DNA of 6,794 bases from Terriglobales bacterium (GCA_015655365.1 JAATFE010000107.1:1-6794); one strand, 5' to 3'; counted from the stretch's first letter, positions 1-6,336 are shown. Numbers and translations: made by a program. Notes: generated by a model from the sequence alone, not told the origin.

Positions 1-306
1 GGCCAGGCCCAGCGCCAGGTTTTTGGGGCCGGCGATAAAGCCGCCCTCTTCCGGTTCCATGAAGGCCGCGGTGATGCCGGCGCGATCGAAGGCCTCCATC
101 ATCTCGCTCTTGGCCTGGGTCCACTCGTGGGTGTTGCGTTCCCCGGCTGCAACCATCTGCGCCACCGTTCCCCGCGCAACGCTGCGGGCCGACTGCACTA
201 GCATCTGCAAGTCAAAACGTTCGGCAAACCGCCATTGAATCTGGCGCACTGCATCCCCAGGGAGAGTGAGCATGGTCTTCGCTTCCAATACCGCAAGTGT
301 GGCCAT
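1..306 (-). CDS. Acyl-CoA dehydrogenase-like protein, N-terminal part (runs off left edge)
   Basis: An open frame of exactly 102 codons runs from the ATG at 306-304 to the window edge with no stop. The peptide begins MATLAVLEAK and ends in a stretch containing EPEEGGFIAGPKNLALG, which resembles the helical N-terminal domain of acyl-CoA dehydrogenase family flavoproteins just before the substrate/FAD-binding region. These enzymes oxidise acyl-CoA thioesters to 2-enoyl-CoA and pass electrons to ETF. The start is supported by a TGAGGA Shine-Dalgarno (complement of 314-319) 7 nt upstream; Met12 is a possible alternative without a comparable site. The catalytic glutamate and FAD-binding motifs lie outside the window, so the family call rests on resemblance only. 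It is transcribed away from the cytochrome gene, sharing a 239-bp intergenic region. Confidence 0.6.
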   Translation of the reverse strand, partial: MATLAVLEAKTMLTLPGDAVRQIQWRFAERFDLQMLVQSARSVARGTVAQMVAAGERNTHEWTQAKSEMMEAFDRAGITAAFMEPEEGGFIAGPKNLALGLA

Positions 307-360
307 TAATAAATCCTCAAGTAGCGGTCATATTGTCCTCGATAGGGCCTCCCGAGACCA

Positions 361-374
361 GTGACCCACATCAC
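361..374. promoter_or_regulatory. GTGA-N6-TCAC dyad, possible CRP/FNR-family operator
   Basis: The 239-bp region between the divergent genes holds the inverted repeat GTGA (361-364), six bases, TCAC (371-374). This matches the core half-sites and spacing of CRP-type sites (TGTGA-N6-TCACA) but lacks the outer T/A pair. It sits 55 bp from the acyl-CoA dehydrogenase start and 171 bp from the cytochrome start. A second small dyad, GCCTG-TG-CAGGC, lies at 466-477. I could not place a convincing -35/-10 pair for either gene. No regulator gene is present in the window, so the assignment is only a motif match. Confidence 0.25.
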
Positions 375-545
375 CCTGACAGCTCGAACGCTCTTGCCGG
401 ACACGATTCCGAAACAGGGCCTGAAGTATTTTCCCGCAATATGGACGCACCCGGTCTGGTACTCTGCCTGTGCAGGCTCACGGAAGATTGCGACCTATCT
501 CCATTTGGACCAGAGAGTTAAGGGCATGGTCCTGAAGGGTGGTTT

Positions 546-2597
546 ATGGCGCGTGATTTCAGTCACATTCACAACGTATCGGCTCAATTTCTCCTCAATG
601 GCGTGAGAACCCCCAGCCGAGTTTTCGTTCAAGCCGTCGCTCTCTCTCTGCTCGTGTGGGCCTGTGCGGCTCATGCCGCAAGCAAGCCGAAAAACGAGGA
701 TTGCTTGGTCTGCCACTCCGACTCCACCCTGACCAAGGATCACAACGGCAAACCGGTCAGCCTGTTTGTGGATAGCGATAAGTTCAAGCACTCCATCCAT
801 GGCAGCATGTTCACCTGCGTCGATTGCCATACCGACGTAAAAGGTCCGGTCCACGAGACCACTCCCAAAAAGATCACCTGCGCCGGTTGCCACGCCGATG
901 CGCAAGATGCCTATTCGCACAGCTACCATGCCAGGCCGGCCAAGGGCAGCACGCTGCCGGCGGCTAACTGCGAGGATTGCCATGGCGGCGTGCACGAGAT
1001 TCTGGCCGCGGACGATCCGAAGTCGCCGGTGAACCACAAAAATATTCCCGCCACTTGCGGCCGTTGCCACGGGCAGAAGTTCCTGATGGAATCGAACGGG
1101 GTAAGCGCCCAGCCGTTCGTCTCCTACCAGGAAAGCGTGCACGGGCAGGCCGTCGAGAAGGGCTCGACGAAAGCCGCGGTCTGCACGGACTGCCACGGCG
1201 CGCATGAGATTCTGGCCGCCAACGATCAAAAGTCGCCGATCTACAAGTTCAATGTCCCGCAGACCTGCGGCAAGTGCCATAGCGCCATTTCGCAGACCTT
1301 CATGCAGAGCATTCACGGGCAGGGAATCAGCCGCGGCAACGACCTTGCCCCGGTCTGCACGGACTGCCACGGCATCCACTCGATCAAGGCGCACAAGGAC
1401 CCCAACTCGACCGTGGCGCGGCAGAATCTGGTCCAGGACGCGTGTGCTCGCTGCCACGCGGGCGTGCGGCTCTCGCAGGAGTTCGGGATCGCGCAAAACA
1501 GCGTCTCGACCTATCAGGACAGTTACCACGGGCTGGCCGCCGAGGGCGGCTCGGTGGTGGTGGCCAACTGCTCCAGTTGCCACGGCGTGCACAATATTCT
1601 GCCCTCCAGCGACCCCCACTCAACCGTGAATCCCGCCAACCTGGAAACAACCTGCGGCGAGTGCCACCACGGCGTGACCAGGAAGTTCATCGTCACCAAA
1701 GTCCACATGAACCCCACCCGCGCCAACGATATTGGTTCGATTACCGTGCGCTGGGTGCGGTGGTTCTACTTGGTTTTGATTTTTGCGGTGATCGGCGGAA
1801 TGTTCCTGCATAACGCCATCATTTGGCGGAGCAAGGCCGCGGCCCGGCGCAGGATGCAGAATCCGCGCATGGTGCGCATGACCCCGAACCAGCGCTGGCA
1901 GCATCTGGTGCTGCTCTCCAGCTTCATTGTCCTGGTGATTACCGGATTCGCCCTCAAGTTCCCCTACTCATGGATTGCCGTGGTGCTGGGAATGGGCGAA
2001 CACCTGCGCAGCATCGTCCACCGCGTGGCAGGCGTGATCCTGATCAGCGCCGGCATCTATCACGTCTTCTATCTCATTGCGACGCGAGAAGGGCGCAAGC
2101 TGATTTGGGATCTGGCGCCGCGGCCCAAGGACGCCTTCGACGTGTGGGCCACGATGCGCTACTACCTGGGATTGGGCGGAGAGAAGCCGAAATTCGGCCG
2201 GTTCACTTATGGCGAGAAGGCCGAGTATTGGGCGCTGGTGTGGGGCACGGCCCTGATGGGCCTGACCGGCATCATGCTATGGGCCAATGTATGGGTGGGC
2301 AACCTGCTGGCGCGCTGGTGGATCGACCTTGCTACCACGGTGCACTACTACGAGGCGATTCTGGCCACCCTGGCCATCGTCGTCTGGCACTTCTACCAGG
2401 TGCTCTTCGATCCCGACGTTTACCCGATGAACTGGGCATGGTGGGATGGATCGATGGCCGTGGACCACTACCGCCACGAGCATGGGCTGGATACGGAAGC
2501 ACTTGCCGAGGCCGAAGGCAAGTCCGCAACCGGTGCGAATGAGTCCAGCTCAGAAAATTCAGCCGCCAAGCCCAACGACGAAGCGCCGCAGAAGTAA
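546..2597 (+). CDS. CbcL-like undecahaem cytochrome c / cytochrome b fusion (quinol:cytochrome oxidoreductase)
   Basis: The 683-residue protein has a Sec signal peptide (hydrophobic about 26-42, AHA cleavage site at 42-44). Eleven CXXCH haem-c motifs start at Cys53, 91, 112, 142, 171, 213, 241, 271, 300, 342 and 370. After haem 1 the hemes fall in five two-haem modules, each opened by S-[IVY]-H-[GA] (His85, 128, 199, 257, 328); the first CXXCH is usually followed by G-x-H-x-I-L, and a final His387 ends the series. Five membrane segments follow (about 406-426, 453-475, 491-512, 560-583, 599-620), with candidate b-haem ligands His453, 492, 506, 600 and 615 as in FdnI/HydC-type cytochrome b. The Arg/Lys-rich loop 428-450 puts the haem-c part outside. 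The tail (650-683) is polar and probably disordered. The architecture matches Geobacter CbcL, which passes menaquinol electrons to periplasmic cytochromes for metal reduction; the actual acceptor here is unknown. The ATG at 546 has GAAGGG at 534-539 six bases upstream; a GTG at 603 would give a shorter signal peptide but lacks a ribosome-binding site. The gene appears monocistronic. Confidence 0.85.
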   Translation: MARDFSHIHNVSAQFLLNGVRTPSRVFVQAVALSLLVWACAAHAASKPKNEDCLVCHSDSTLTKDHNGKPVSLFVDSDKFKHSIHGSMFTCVDCHTDVKGPVHETTPKKITCAGCHADAQDAYSHSYHARPAKGSTLPAANCEDCHGGVHEILAADDPKSPVNHKNIPATCGRCHGQKFLMESNGVSAQPFVSYQESVHGQAVEKGSTKAAVCTDCHGAHEILAANDQKSPIYKFNVPQTCGKCHSAISQTFMQSIHGQGISRGNDLAPVCTDCHGIHSIKAHKDPNSTVARQNLVQDACARCHAGVRLSQEFGIAQNSVSTYQDSYHGLAAEGGSVVVANCSSCHGVHNILPSSDPHSTVNPANLETTCGECHHGVTRKFIVTKVHMNPTRANDIGSITVRWVRWFYLVLIFAVIGGMFLHNAIIWRSKAAARRRMQNPRMVRMTPNQRWQHLVLLSSFIVLVITGFALKFPYSWIAVVLGMGEHLRSIVHRVAGVILISAGIYHVFYLIATREGRKLIWDLAPRPKDAFDVWATMRYYLGLGGEKPKFGRFTYGEKAEYWALVWGTALMGLTGIMLWANVWVGNLLARWWIDLATTVHYYEAILATLAIVVWHFYQVLFDPDVYPMNWAWWDGSMAVDHYRHEHGLDTEALAEAEGKSATGANESSSENSAAKPNDEAPQK

Positions 2598-2625
2598 GTC
2601 AGGGCCAGTTATCGTGCTCGCTCAA

Positions 2626-2656
2626 GCAAGAAGCCGCTAGGACAGCGGCTTCTTGC
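2626..2656. terminator. Hairpin between convergent genes, probable bidirectional terminator
   Basis: A perfect 13-bp inverted repeat pairs 2626-2638 (GCAAGAAGCCGCT) with 2644-2656 around a 5-nt loop. It lies 28 bp after the cytochrome stop and 19 bp beyond the end of the convergent DUF6526 gene. Neither side has a strong T-run, so it is not a textbook intrinsic terminator, but the position and stem strength make transcription termination or 3'-end protection the simplest role. Confidence 0.65.
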
Positions 2657-2675
2657 GGTTGCTTCTGGAGTGTGC

Positions 2676-3113
2676 TCACACCCGGAAGTTATCGGGACGC
2701 CAGTTCTTGATGCGCTCCTTGATCTGTTTCCGGTTCAGTTTCTCGTCGAGCGCCTGCTTGGCCAGCGCTACAACCTCGTCGTCCGGAGCAAAGCGCAGGC
2801 CGATCAACTGGTCCTCTGTCAGGTTGAGAATATGCTCATGCAATTCCACTGGAGCGAGAGCCCATAGGCGAAGCCGCTCTTCGAGCCGGATAACTCGGTC
2901 TTGCACCTTGAGCGGATAGGAGCGAATCTTGGCAAAGGCGATAAAAAGAACAACGGAAAGAACCAGGAACCATGCGGCCGTAATGGTGTGACGATGGACA
3001 AGATCGAAGATGGCGAAAACGAAATTGGCGAGCAGGGTAAGAAGCAGGACCCCGTGGTATAGCGGATCGAATCGGGTATGGTTCTTGAGGTCTTGCGGAG
3101 GATACTCAATCAT
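2676..3113 (-). CDS. DUF6526 family membrane protein
   Basis: The 145-residue protein begins with a short soluble stretch containing KNHTRFDPLYH (10-20). Two membrane helices follow (about 19-38 and 44-63), then a charged cytoplasmic tail with QDRVIRLEERLR (71-82), a signature I recognise from DUF6526 proteins of Bacteroidota and Acidobacteriota. The tail continues with an amphipathic, probably helical region rich in Leu, Glu and Lys (95-136). No catalytic motif is visible and the family has no established function. The gene overlaps the preceding one by 8 bp (start codon inside ATGATTGA, 3113-3106) and has GAAGG (complement of 3120-3124) six bases upstream, so the two are probably translated together. 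It ends just before the shared hairpin. Confidence 0.8.
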   Translation of the reverse strand: MIEYPPQDLKNHTRFDPLYHGVLLLTLLANFVFAIFDLVHRHTITAAWFLVLSVVLFIAFAKIRSYPLKVQDRVIRLEERLRLWALAPVELHEHILNLTEDQLIGLRFAPDDEVVALAKQALDEKLNRKQIKERIKNWRPDNFRV

Positions 3114-4206
3114 GCGTGGCCTTCATTTCTTCCAGGCCTGAGGTACCTGCCGCACCAGGCTGCTTCTTCGCAAGCCTGTCGGCAGTGGCTACGGGGGCCT
3201 GAATACCCGCGCTGTCGGGATTTTGCGCGGCTACCGAGCCCGATGTCAATACGAAGCTTGCCGCAGACGGGCGAGCCCATGCGGTCAAATCGTCCGGCGA
3301 TGGAACCTGGGGATGTTTGGGAAGAATGTTATGGCGTCCATGCATCAGGTAATCCGCAAACAACCCTCCGGCAAGGTAGGGGTTCGCCAAGGCGATGGGG
3401 ATCGCATAGAGGGTTGTGGTGAGCGACTCGGCAACGCTCTTGTTGGAGCGGCTCTGGCGGCGATAGCCGGGAATCTGGGGAATTTCGAAGATAGCTAGCT
3501 GGGTTTCCGGATGCTTCTGCGCATAGCGGACCAGTTTGTAGGTGATTTGTTTGGGGGTCGTCATGCCCGCGTCCGGAAAGATGTTGCGCGGGAATTTGCC
3601 GGGGAAGTAGGAGTTGAGAAGCTTGCGCGCAAAGTCTGCGCAGTTGTTGAAGACCAGGTCAAAGTGAGTGCGATTGGGGTTGGCATTCAGCCGCGCAATC
3701 AGTGCGTCGTCCTGTTCTTCGCTGGTCTCGAATCGGAATGCATAGATGCGCCGTTCATAGGCGGAACCCACGAGTTGGCTCCAGCCCCCATGGATCAGGT
3801 TGCCCTTGCCCAGCCTCGCTCCCAGGCTGAGCAGGTGGGCCTCATGGTAGCGGTCGCGCAGCCGCTTTACCGTGGCCGCGTCCACGTGCGCCGGGACTGC
3901 GGAGGCGTCATCGACCGAATAGAGATAGGGAACCAGCGGAATGGCCACCCAGTCATAGCCGGAGATTCCCTGGTAGCGGGAGATTACGGCGCCCAACTCA
4001 CCCGGCTCGCAGCGGCGCAGCTTGACCGGCGTCTCGGCGCAGATGCGCTCAAAATAGATTGCGTTGTGGCCAGTCGGGTTGGCGGCGCCAAAGAAGCCGT
4101 AGGGCTGCTCGATCAACAGAGCCGCCTGCGCTTGGCCGCGCACCGAGCCAAACGAAAAAAGGATGAATGCCACGAAGAAAAGCGCGGTGATGCGTAGCGA
4201 CAGCAT
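3106..4206 (-). CDS. Exported protein with His...NNCAD signature, possible permuted papain/NlpC-like (DUF4105-like) fold
   Basis: The 366-residue protein has an N-terminal signal sequence (hydrophobic 6-20, possible cleavage after AQA at 26-28). The conserved-looking core contains TGHNAIYF (His47), a Cys56/Cys66 pair that could form a disulfide, a Gly-rich patch LGKGNLIHGGW (132-142) and VFNNCADFARKLLN (Cys189, Asp191). An early His followed much later by an Asn-Cys motif is the order seen in circularly permuted papain-like families (LRAT, DUF4105/Lnb-type), suggesting an amidase, peptidase or acyltransferase; this is inference. A moderately hydrophobic stretch at 263-283 may be a membrane or packing helix. 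The last 65 residues are Ala/Pro/Ser-rich and low in complexity. The start is backed by GAGGAGGG (complement of 4218-4225), although the 11-nt spacing across a run of seven T is long. It is coupled to the DUF6526 gene downstream. Confidence 0.6.
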   Translation of the reverse strand: MLSLRITALFFVAFILFSFGSVRGQAQAALLIEQPYGFFGAANPTGHNAIYFERICAETPVKLRRCEPGELGAVISRYQGISGYDWVAIPLVPYLYSVDDASAVPAHVDAATVKRLRDRYHEAHLLSLGARLGKGNLIHGGWSQLVGSAYERRIYAFRFETSEEQDDALIARLNANPNRTHFDLVFNNCADFARKLLNSYFPGKFPRNIFPDAGMTTPKQITYKLVRYAQKHPETQLAIFEIPQIPGYRRQSRSNKSVAESLTTTLYAIPIALANPYLAGGLFADYLMHGRHNILPKHPQVPSPDDLTAWARPSAASFVLTSGSVAAQNPDSAGIQAPVATADRLAKKQPGAAGTSGLEEMKATHD

Positions 4207-4378
4207 CGAAAAAAAGGCCCTCCTCGATGAGTTTTCCTGCTCCTCTTCACAATGCGACGGTTGAAGACGATGTGCTGTTAAGCGAGATGCGGTTGAGGGA
4301 TGATAGGTTTGCCGGGACGAAAAGTTCGACTGTGCGAGACTTCAGGGCGTATCGCCCCCGCCAGGTCTTTGACTGCAT

Positions 4379-4516
4379 GAAGTTGTACCAGCTTGGGTGC
4401 CCCAGGTCTGGGGTCCCCACGGATAGGTTTTCGTCCGTGGGGTGGAGATCTCGCTTTTGAGACCTGGGATAGCACGAACCCAAGGTACAGAATCATCCGG
4501 TCAATGACCTGGTTGA
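4379..4516. repeat. Stem-loop intergenic repeat, copy 1 (with 42-bp insert)
   Basis: This is one of two copies of a 96-bp element in the window; the other is at 6466-6561. Ignoring the insert, they align without gaps and differ at 10 of 96 positions. The element is a nested palindrome: an outer arm GTACC-agc-TTGGGT (4386-4399) pairs with ACCCAAGGTAC (4479-4489), and an inner arm CCCAGGTCT (4402-4410) pairs with AGACCTGGG (4461-4469). The right end carries the small palindrome GGTCA-A-TGACC (4500-4510). It occupies the 415-bp spacer 4207-4621 between the NNCAD-protein gene and the fluoride operon. The rest of that spacer holds only a GGGCG-TAT-CGCCC dyad (4346-4358), a purine-rich tract (4560-4577) and a weak hairpin; I see no gene in it. 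The structure suggests a REP/BIME- or MITE-like family. The mechanism of spread is unknown. Confidence 0.8.
4411..4452. repeat. 42-bp hairpin module nested in repeat copy 1
   Basis: This block is present in copy 1 and absent from copy 2 at the exact apex of the inner stem. It contains a perfect 9-bp stem, CCCCACGGA (4416-4424) with TCCGTGGGG (4435-4443), around a 10-nt loop. TCT occurs at both junctions (4408-4410 and 4450-4452), within the imperfect direct repeat AGGTCT/AGATCT, so the breakpoint is uncertain by three bases. It could be a small insertion into the loop, a modular building block of the repeat family, or an ancestral part deleted from copy 2. Confidence 0.7.
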
Positions 4517-4587
4517 ATAGACACGAATTGCGAAGAAATGTTGCGCTGCAAGTCGAGTGGGAGGGAAGGGAGGGGAACCGGCCTTTC

Positions 4588-4606
4588 GCGGAGGCAAAGC
4601 CGCCGC
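4588..4606 (-). terminator. Weak hairpin after the fluoride operon, possible terminator
   Basis: GCGGAGGC (4588-4595) can pair with GCCGCCGC (4599-4606) over a 3-nt loop with one mismatch, 16 bp beyond the stop of the last DUF190 gene. There is no T-run on the minus strand, so termination is only a guess from position. Confidence 0.25.
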
Positions 4607-4621
4607 AGCTTCTTTCGCAGG

Positions 4622-4978
4622 CTACGGCTTCTCTTCGGCTTTCGTGGCCGCTCGCGAATAGCGGATCACATCCACCGTGGAGGCTGCGACCAGGCCCTCC
4701 TCGACCATGGTGTCGAGGAAGGGAATCAGCTTGGCGATCTGTGCTTCCGTATCGATGATGCTCAACTGGATGGGCGCATCCTTGGAGAAGCTCCAATGGC
4801 CGGAGCGGCGCAGCCTGCTGCCCGATCCGTAGCCTTCGATGCCGCGAAATACGATGGCTTCCGCGATGCCCAGTTCCTGGCATTTCGCCAGAATGGCCTC
4901 ATGCAGAGGCTTGCCCTGCCAGTGGTCGTCCTCGCCAAAATGGATGCGGATCATGCGCGCGGGAAATTGTTCTTTCAT
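4622..4978 (-). CDS. Single-domain DUF190 protein, third gene of the fluoride operon
   Basis: The 118-residue protein is one DUF190 (PII-like ferredoxin-fold) domain. It shows a first strand MIRIHFGEDD (9-18), WQGKPLHEAIL (20-30), the family core VFRGIEGYG (43-51) and a C-terminal MVEEGLV...VDVIRY (91-107). By eye it is about 40% identical to the second domain of the upstream protein (shared WQ-x-KPL, RGI-x-GYG, IDT and MVEEGLV) and less like the first, so it probably arose by duplication of that domain. Its start overlaps the upstream stop in ATGA (4978-4975), with a strong AGGAGG (complement of 4986-4991) 7 nt upstream, pointing to coupled and efficient translation. DUF190 genes often sit beside crcB; their biochemical role is not established. 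No membrane segment or signal peptide is visible, so it is probably cytoplasmic. Confidence 0.85.
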   Translation of the reverse strand: MKEQFPARMIRIHFGEDDHWQGKPLHEAILAKCQELGIAEAIVFRGIEGYGSGSRLRRSGHWSFSKDAPIQLSIIDTEAQIAKLIPFLDTMVEEGLVAASTVDVIRYSRAATKAEEKP

Positions 4979-5745
4979 GAAGCTTCCTCCTGAGTGCCTT
5001 CCTGCGCGGCAGGCGTCTCTTTGGATTGAACCGCGGCATCGGCATCGAGCGCGCGAAAGGCGTACTTGATCACGTCCACGTCGGAGAAAACCACCAGGCC
5101 CTCTTCCACCATCCGGTCGACAAGGGGCAGAATGGCGTGCAGTTTATCGGCCGTATCGATGGCCGAAAGCATCACCGATCCGTGGTGGGTCGAGAGCAGG
5201 GGCTTGTCCTTGTGAATGCGGCGATGCGCTCCGTACCCAAGGATGCCGCGGTACACGGTGACGCCGGCAATGTCGTTGGCGCGCATGGCTTCCACCAGAG
5301 CTTCGTAGAGCGGCTTGTCCTGCCAGCGGTCTTCTTCGCTCAGATAGATGCGCATCATCTGGGCTTTGCCCTCGATCTTGAGGTGGGCGGGCGGAACCAC
5401 GGTTTTGGGCTTCGCAACCTGGGCAGGCTTGGCCACTGTGGTTTCCTGCATCTCGATCAACCCGGTTCCGGCCAGTTCTTCGAGCTTGCCCAGAATCGCG
5501 TCCACTTTTTCGCGCGACTCGATGAACTCGATCTTGAGCGGAAGGCGGTCGGATATATCTACCAGGCTTGCAGAGTGCATGTGGTGATCGGCGCCAAATC
5601 CAGCAATGCCCTTGGTCACGGTGGCGCCGGCCACGCCCCGGTAGAAGAGGAAGTCCAGAATGCTGGAGTAGACTGGAACCCCGTGATGGGTAGCTCCATC
5701 GCCTAGATAGATGGTGACTTTGATCGCTTTTCCAGGTTGCAACAT
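4975..5745 (-). CDS. Fused tandem DUF190 protein (two PII-like domains), second gene of the fluoride operon
   Basis: The 256-residue protein is roughly twice the usual DUF190 length and holds two copies. Domain 1 (about 8-102) is close to the family norm, with KVTIYLGDG, GVAGATVTKGIAGFG (37-51) and a conserved-looking His pair at 54-55. Domain 2 (about 128-230) is more divergent, with MMRIYLSEEDRWQ, VTVYRGILGYG (162-172) and MVEEGLV. A Lys/Ala/Pro-rich linker (103-121) joins them, and the last 25 residues are an acidic/Ala-rich tail. AGGGAGG (complement of 5750-5756) precedes the ATG closely. It lies 75 bp after crcB and overlaps the next DUF190 gene by four bases. DUF190 structures resemble PII signalling proteins, so a ligand-sensing or channel-accessory function is plausible but unproven. 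Confidence 0.85.
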   Translation of the reverse strand: MLQPGKAIKVTIYLGDGATHHGVPVYSSILDFLFYRGVAGATVTKGIAGFGADHHMHSASLVDISDRLPLKIEFIESREKVDAILGKLEELAGTGLIEMQETTVAKPAQVAKPKTVVPPAHLKIEGKAQMMRIYLSEEDRWQDKPLYEALVEAMRANDIAGVTVYRGILGYGAHRRIHKDKPLLSTHHGSVMLSAIDTADKLHAILPLVDRMVEEGLVVFSDVDVIKYAFRALDADAAVQSKETPAAQEGTQEEAS

Positions 5746-5820
5746 GCTGCCTCCCTGAGGGCAAGTGAGGATTCTAACGCAAAATGCTCGGAGTGGCTGG
5801 AGTGACGCCGCGTACGCTCT

Positions 5821-6198
5821 TTAGGAAATGCTCTCCGCCAGGACGGCTCCGCACCATGTGGCGGCAAGGCCCAGAATGAGGCTGCCCACGGCATAGAACG
5901 CCGCGAGAGCAAAGGCCCCCGACCGCAGCGTGGAAAGCGTCTCCCACTCGTAAGTGGAGAAGGTGCTGTAGGCGCCGATAAAGCCCACCGGGAGAAGGAA
6001 CCGCCACGCCGGGTTCAAGTCGACCCGCCTGCCCAGGTAGGTGAGCGAAAAGCCAATCACGATGCACGCCGTCATGTTGATGACGAAGGTGCCGTAAGGG
6101 AACTTGGTCCCCATGCGTCCGACAATCGTCGAGCCAACCCAGTAACGGGCGGCCGAGCCCAACGCGCCCCCAATGGCGATGAACAGGTATTTCTGCAA
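5821..6198 (-). CDS. crcB: CrcB/Fluc fluoride channel
   Basis: This small four-helix membrane protein exports toxic fluoride as a dual-topology homodimer. Starting at the TTG at 6198-6196 gives 125 residues (MQKYLFIAIGGALGSAARYW at the N-terminus), the normal family length. An ideal AGGAG (complement of 6206-6210) sits 7 nt upstream. A GTG at 6237 would add 13 polar residues and place that ribosome-binding site inside the gene, so I reject it. Family landmarks are GGALGSAAR (10-18), FPYGTFVIN with pore Asn41 (33-41), GFIGAYSTFSTYEWET (72-87) and the last-helix GSL (105-107). At the 'Phe box', Phe80 is kept but the second position appears to be Tyr83 rather than Phe. A fluoride riboswitch and promoter lie upstream, and two DUF190 genes follow in the same operon. 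Confidence 0.93.
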   Translation of the reverse strand: MQKYLFIAIGGALGSAARYWVGSTIVGRMGTKFPYGTFVINMTACIVIGFSLTYLGRRVDLNPAWRFLLPVGFIGAYSTFSTYEWETLSTLRSGAFALAAFYAVGSLILGLAATWCGAVLAESIS

Positions 6199-6336
6199 CG
6201 CGTCTCTCCTCTCGATCAGGCTACAACGGAAAACCACAGCCCTCCGCGAAACACAGCAACGGCAGGAAGCCGATGGCTGTCCTGGGAACGGATGCTGCTC
6301 ATTTTGTATGCAGGGATCAAGCCGGGACAGGTCTCA
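6199..6336 (-). other. Riboswitch expression-platform leader of crcB
   Basis: About 138 nt separate the fluoride aptamer from the crcB start. On the minus strand the segment after the aptamer offers competing pairings. GACAGG (complement of 6349-6354) can pair with CCTGTC just after it (complement of 6339-6344) or with a second CCTGTC further on (complement of 6326-6331), and CAGGGAT (complement of 6346-6352) can pair with ATCCCTG (complement of 6311-6317). No hairpin followed by a U-run is evident, so control may be at translation initiation rather than by intrinsic termination. No open reading frame with a credible start lies here. Confidence 0.45.

Noticed and set aside
453..474. Possible sigma-54 promoter upstream of the cytochrome gene.
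   Set aside because: The GG and GC elements are 11 or 12 nt apart instead of the required 10.
652..665. Possible lipobox at Cys40 of the cytochrome signal peptide.
   Set aside because: The preceding residues are Val-Trp-Ala, and Trp at that position is atypical; a signal peptidase I site AHA follows at once.
495..1619. 374-codon open frame antisense to the cytochrome gene, with internally repeated sequence.
   Set aside because: It mirrors the haem-module repeats of the plus-strand gene, has no recognisable domains, and the opposite strand has eleven CXXCH motifs, a signal peptide and membrane helices.
1823..2542. 239-codon plus-strand frame inside the cytochrome b region.
   Set aside because: It is an out-of-frame shadow, rich in Arg, Gly and Pro, of a strongly supported membrane domain.
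3511..4197. 228-codon plus-strand frame opposite the NNCAD-protein gene.
   Set aside because: It has no recognisable domain, while the minus-strand frame has a signal peptide, a plausible ribosome site and coupling to the next gene.
4560..4577. Purine-rich tract considered as a G-quadruplex.
   Set aside because: The first G-run is only two bases, so it lacks four runs of three; it is not a canonical quadruplex motif.
5026..5706. 226-codon plus-strand frame opposite the tandem DUF190 gene.
   Set aside because: The minus strand encodes two clear DUF190 domains; the plus-strand frame is a shadow.
5780..5785. TAGAAT-like -10 box between crcB and the tandem DUF190 gene.
   Set aside because: No acceptable -35 element lies at the right distance, and operon transcription from the riboswitch promoter explains the arrangement.
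6199..6237. Longer crcB reading frame starting at GTG 6237.
   Set aside because: It adds 13 polar residues before the first helix and would bury an ideal Shine-Dalgarno inside the gene; the TTG at 6198 gives the family's usual N-terminus.
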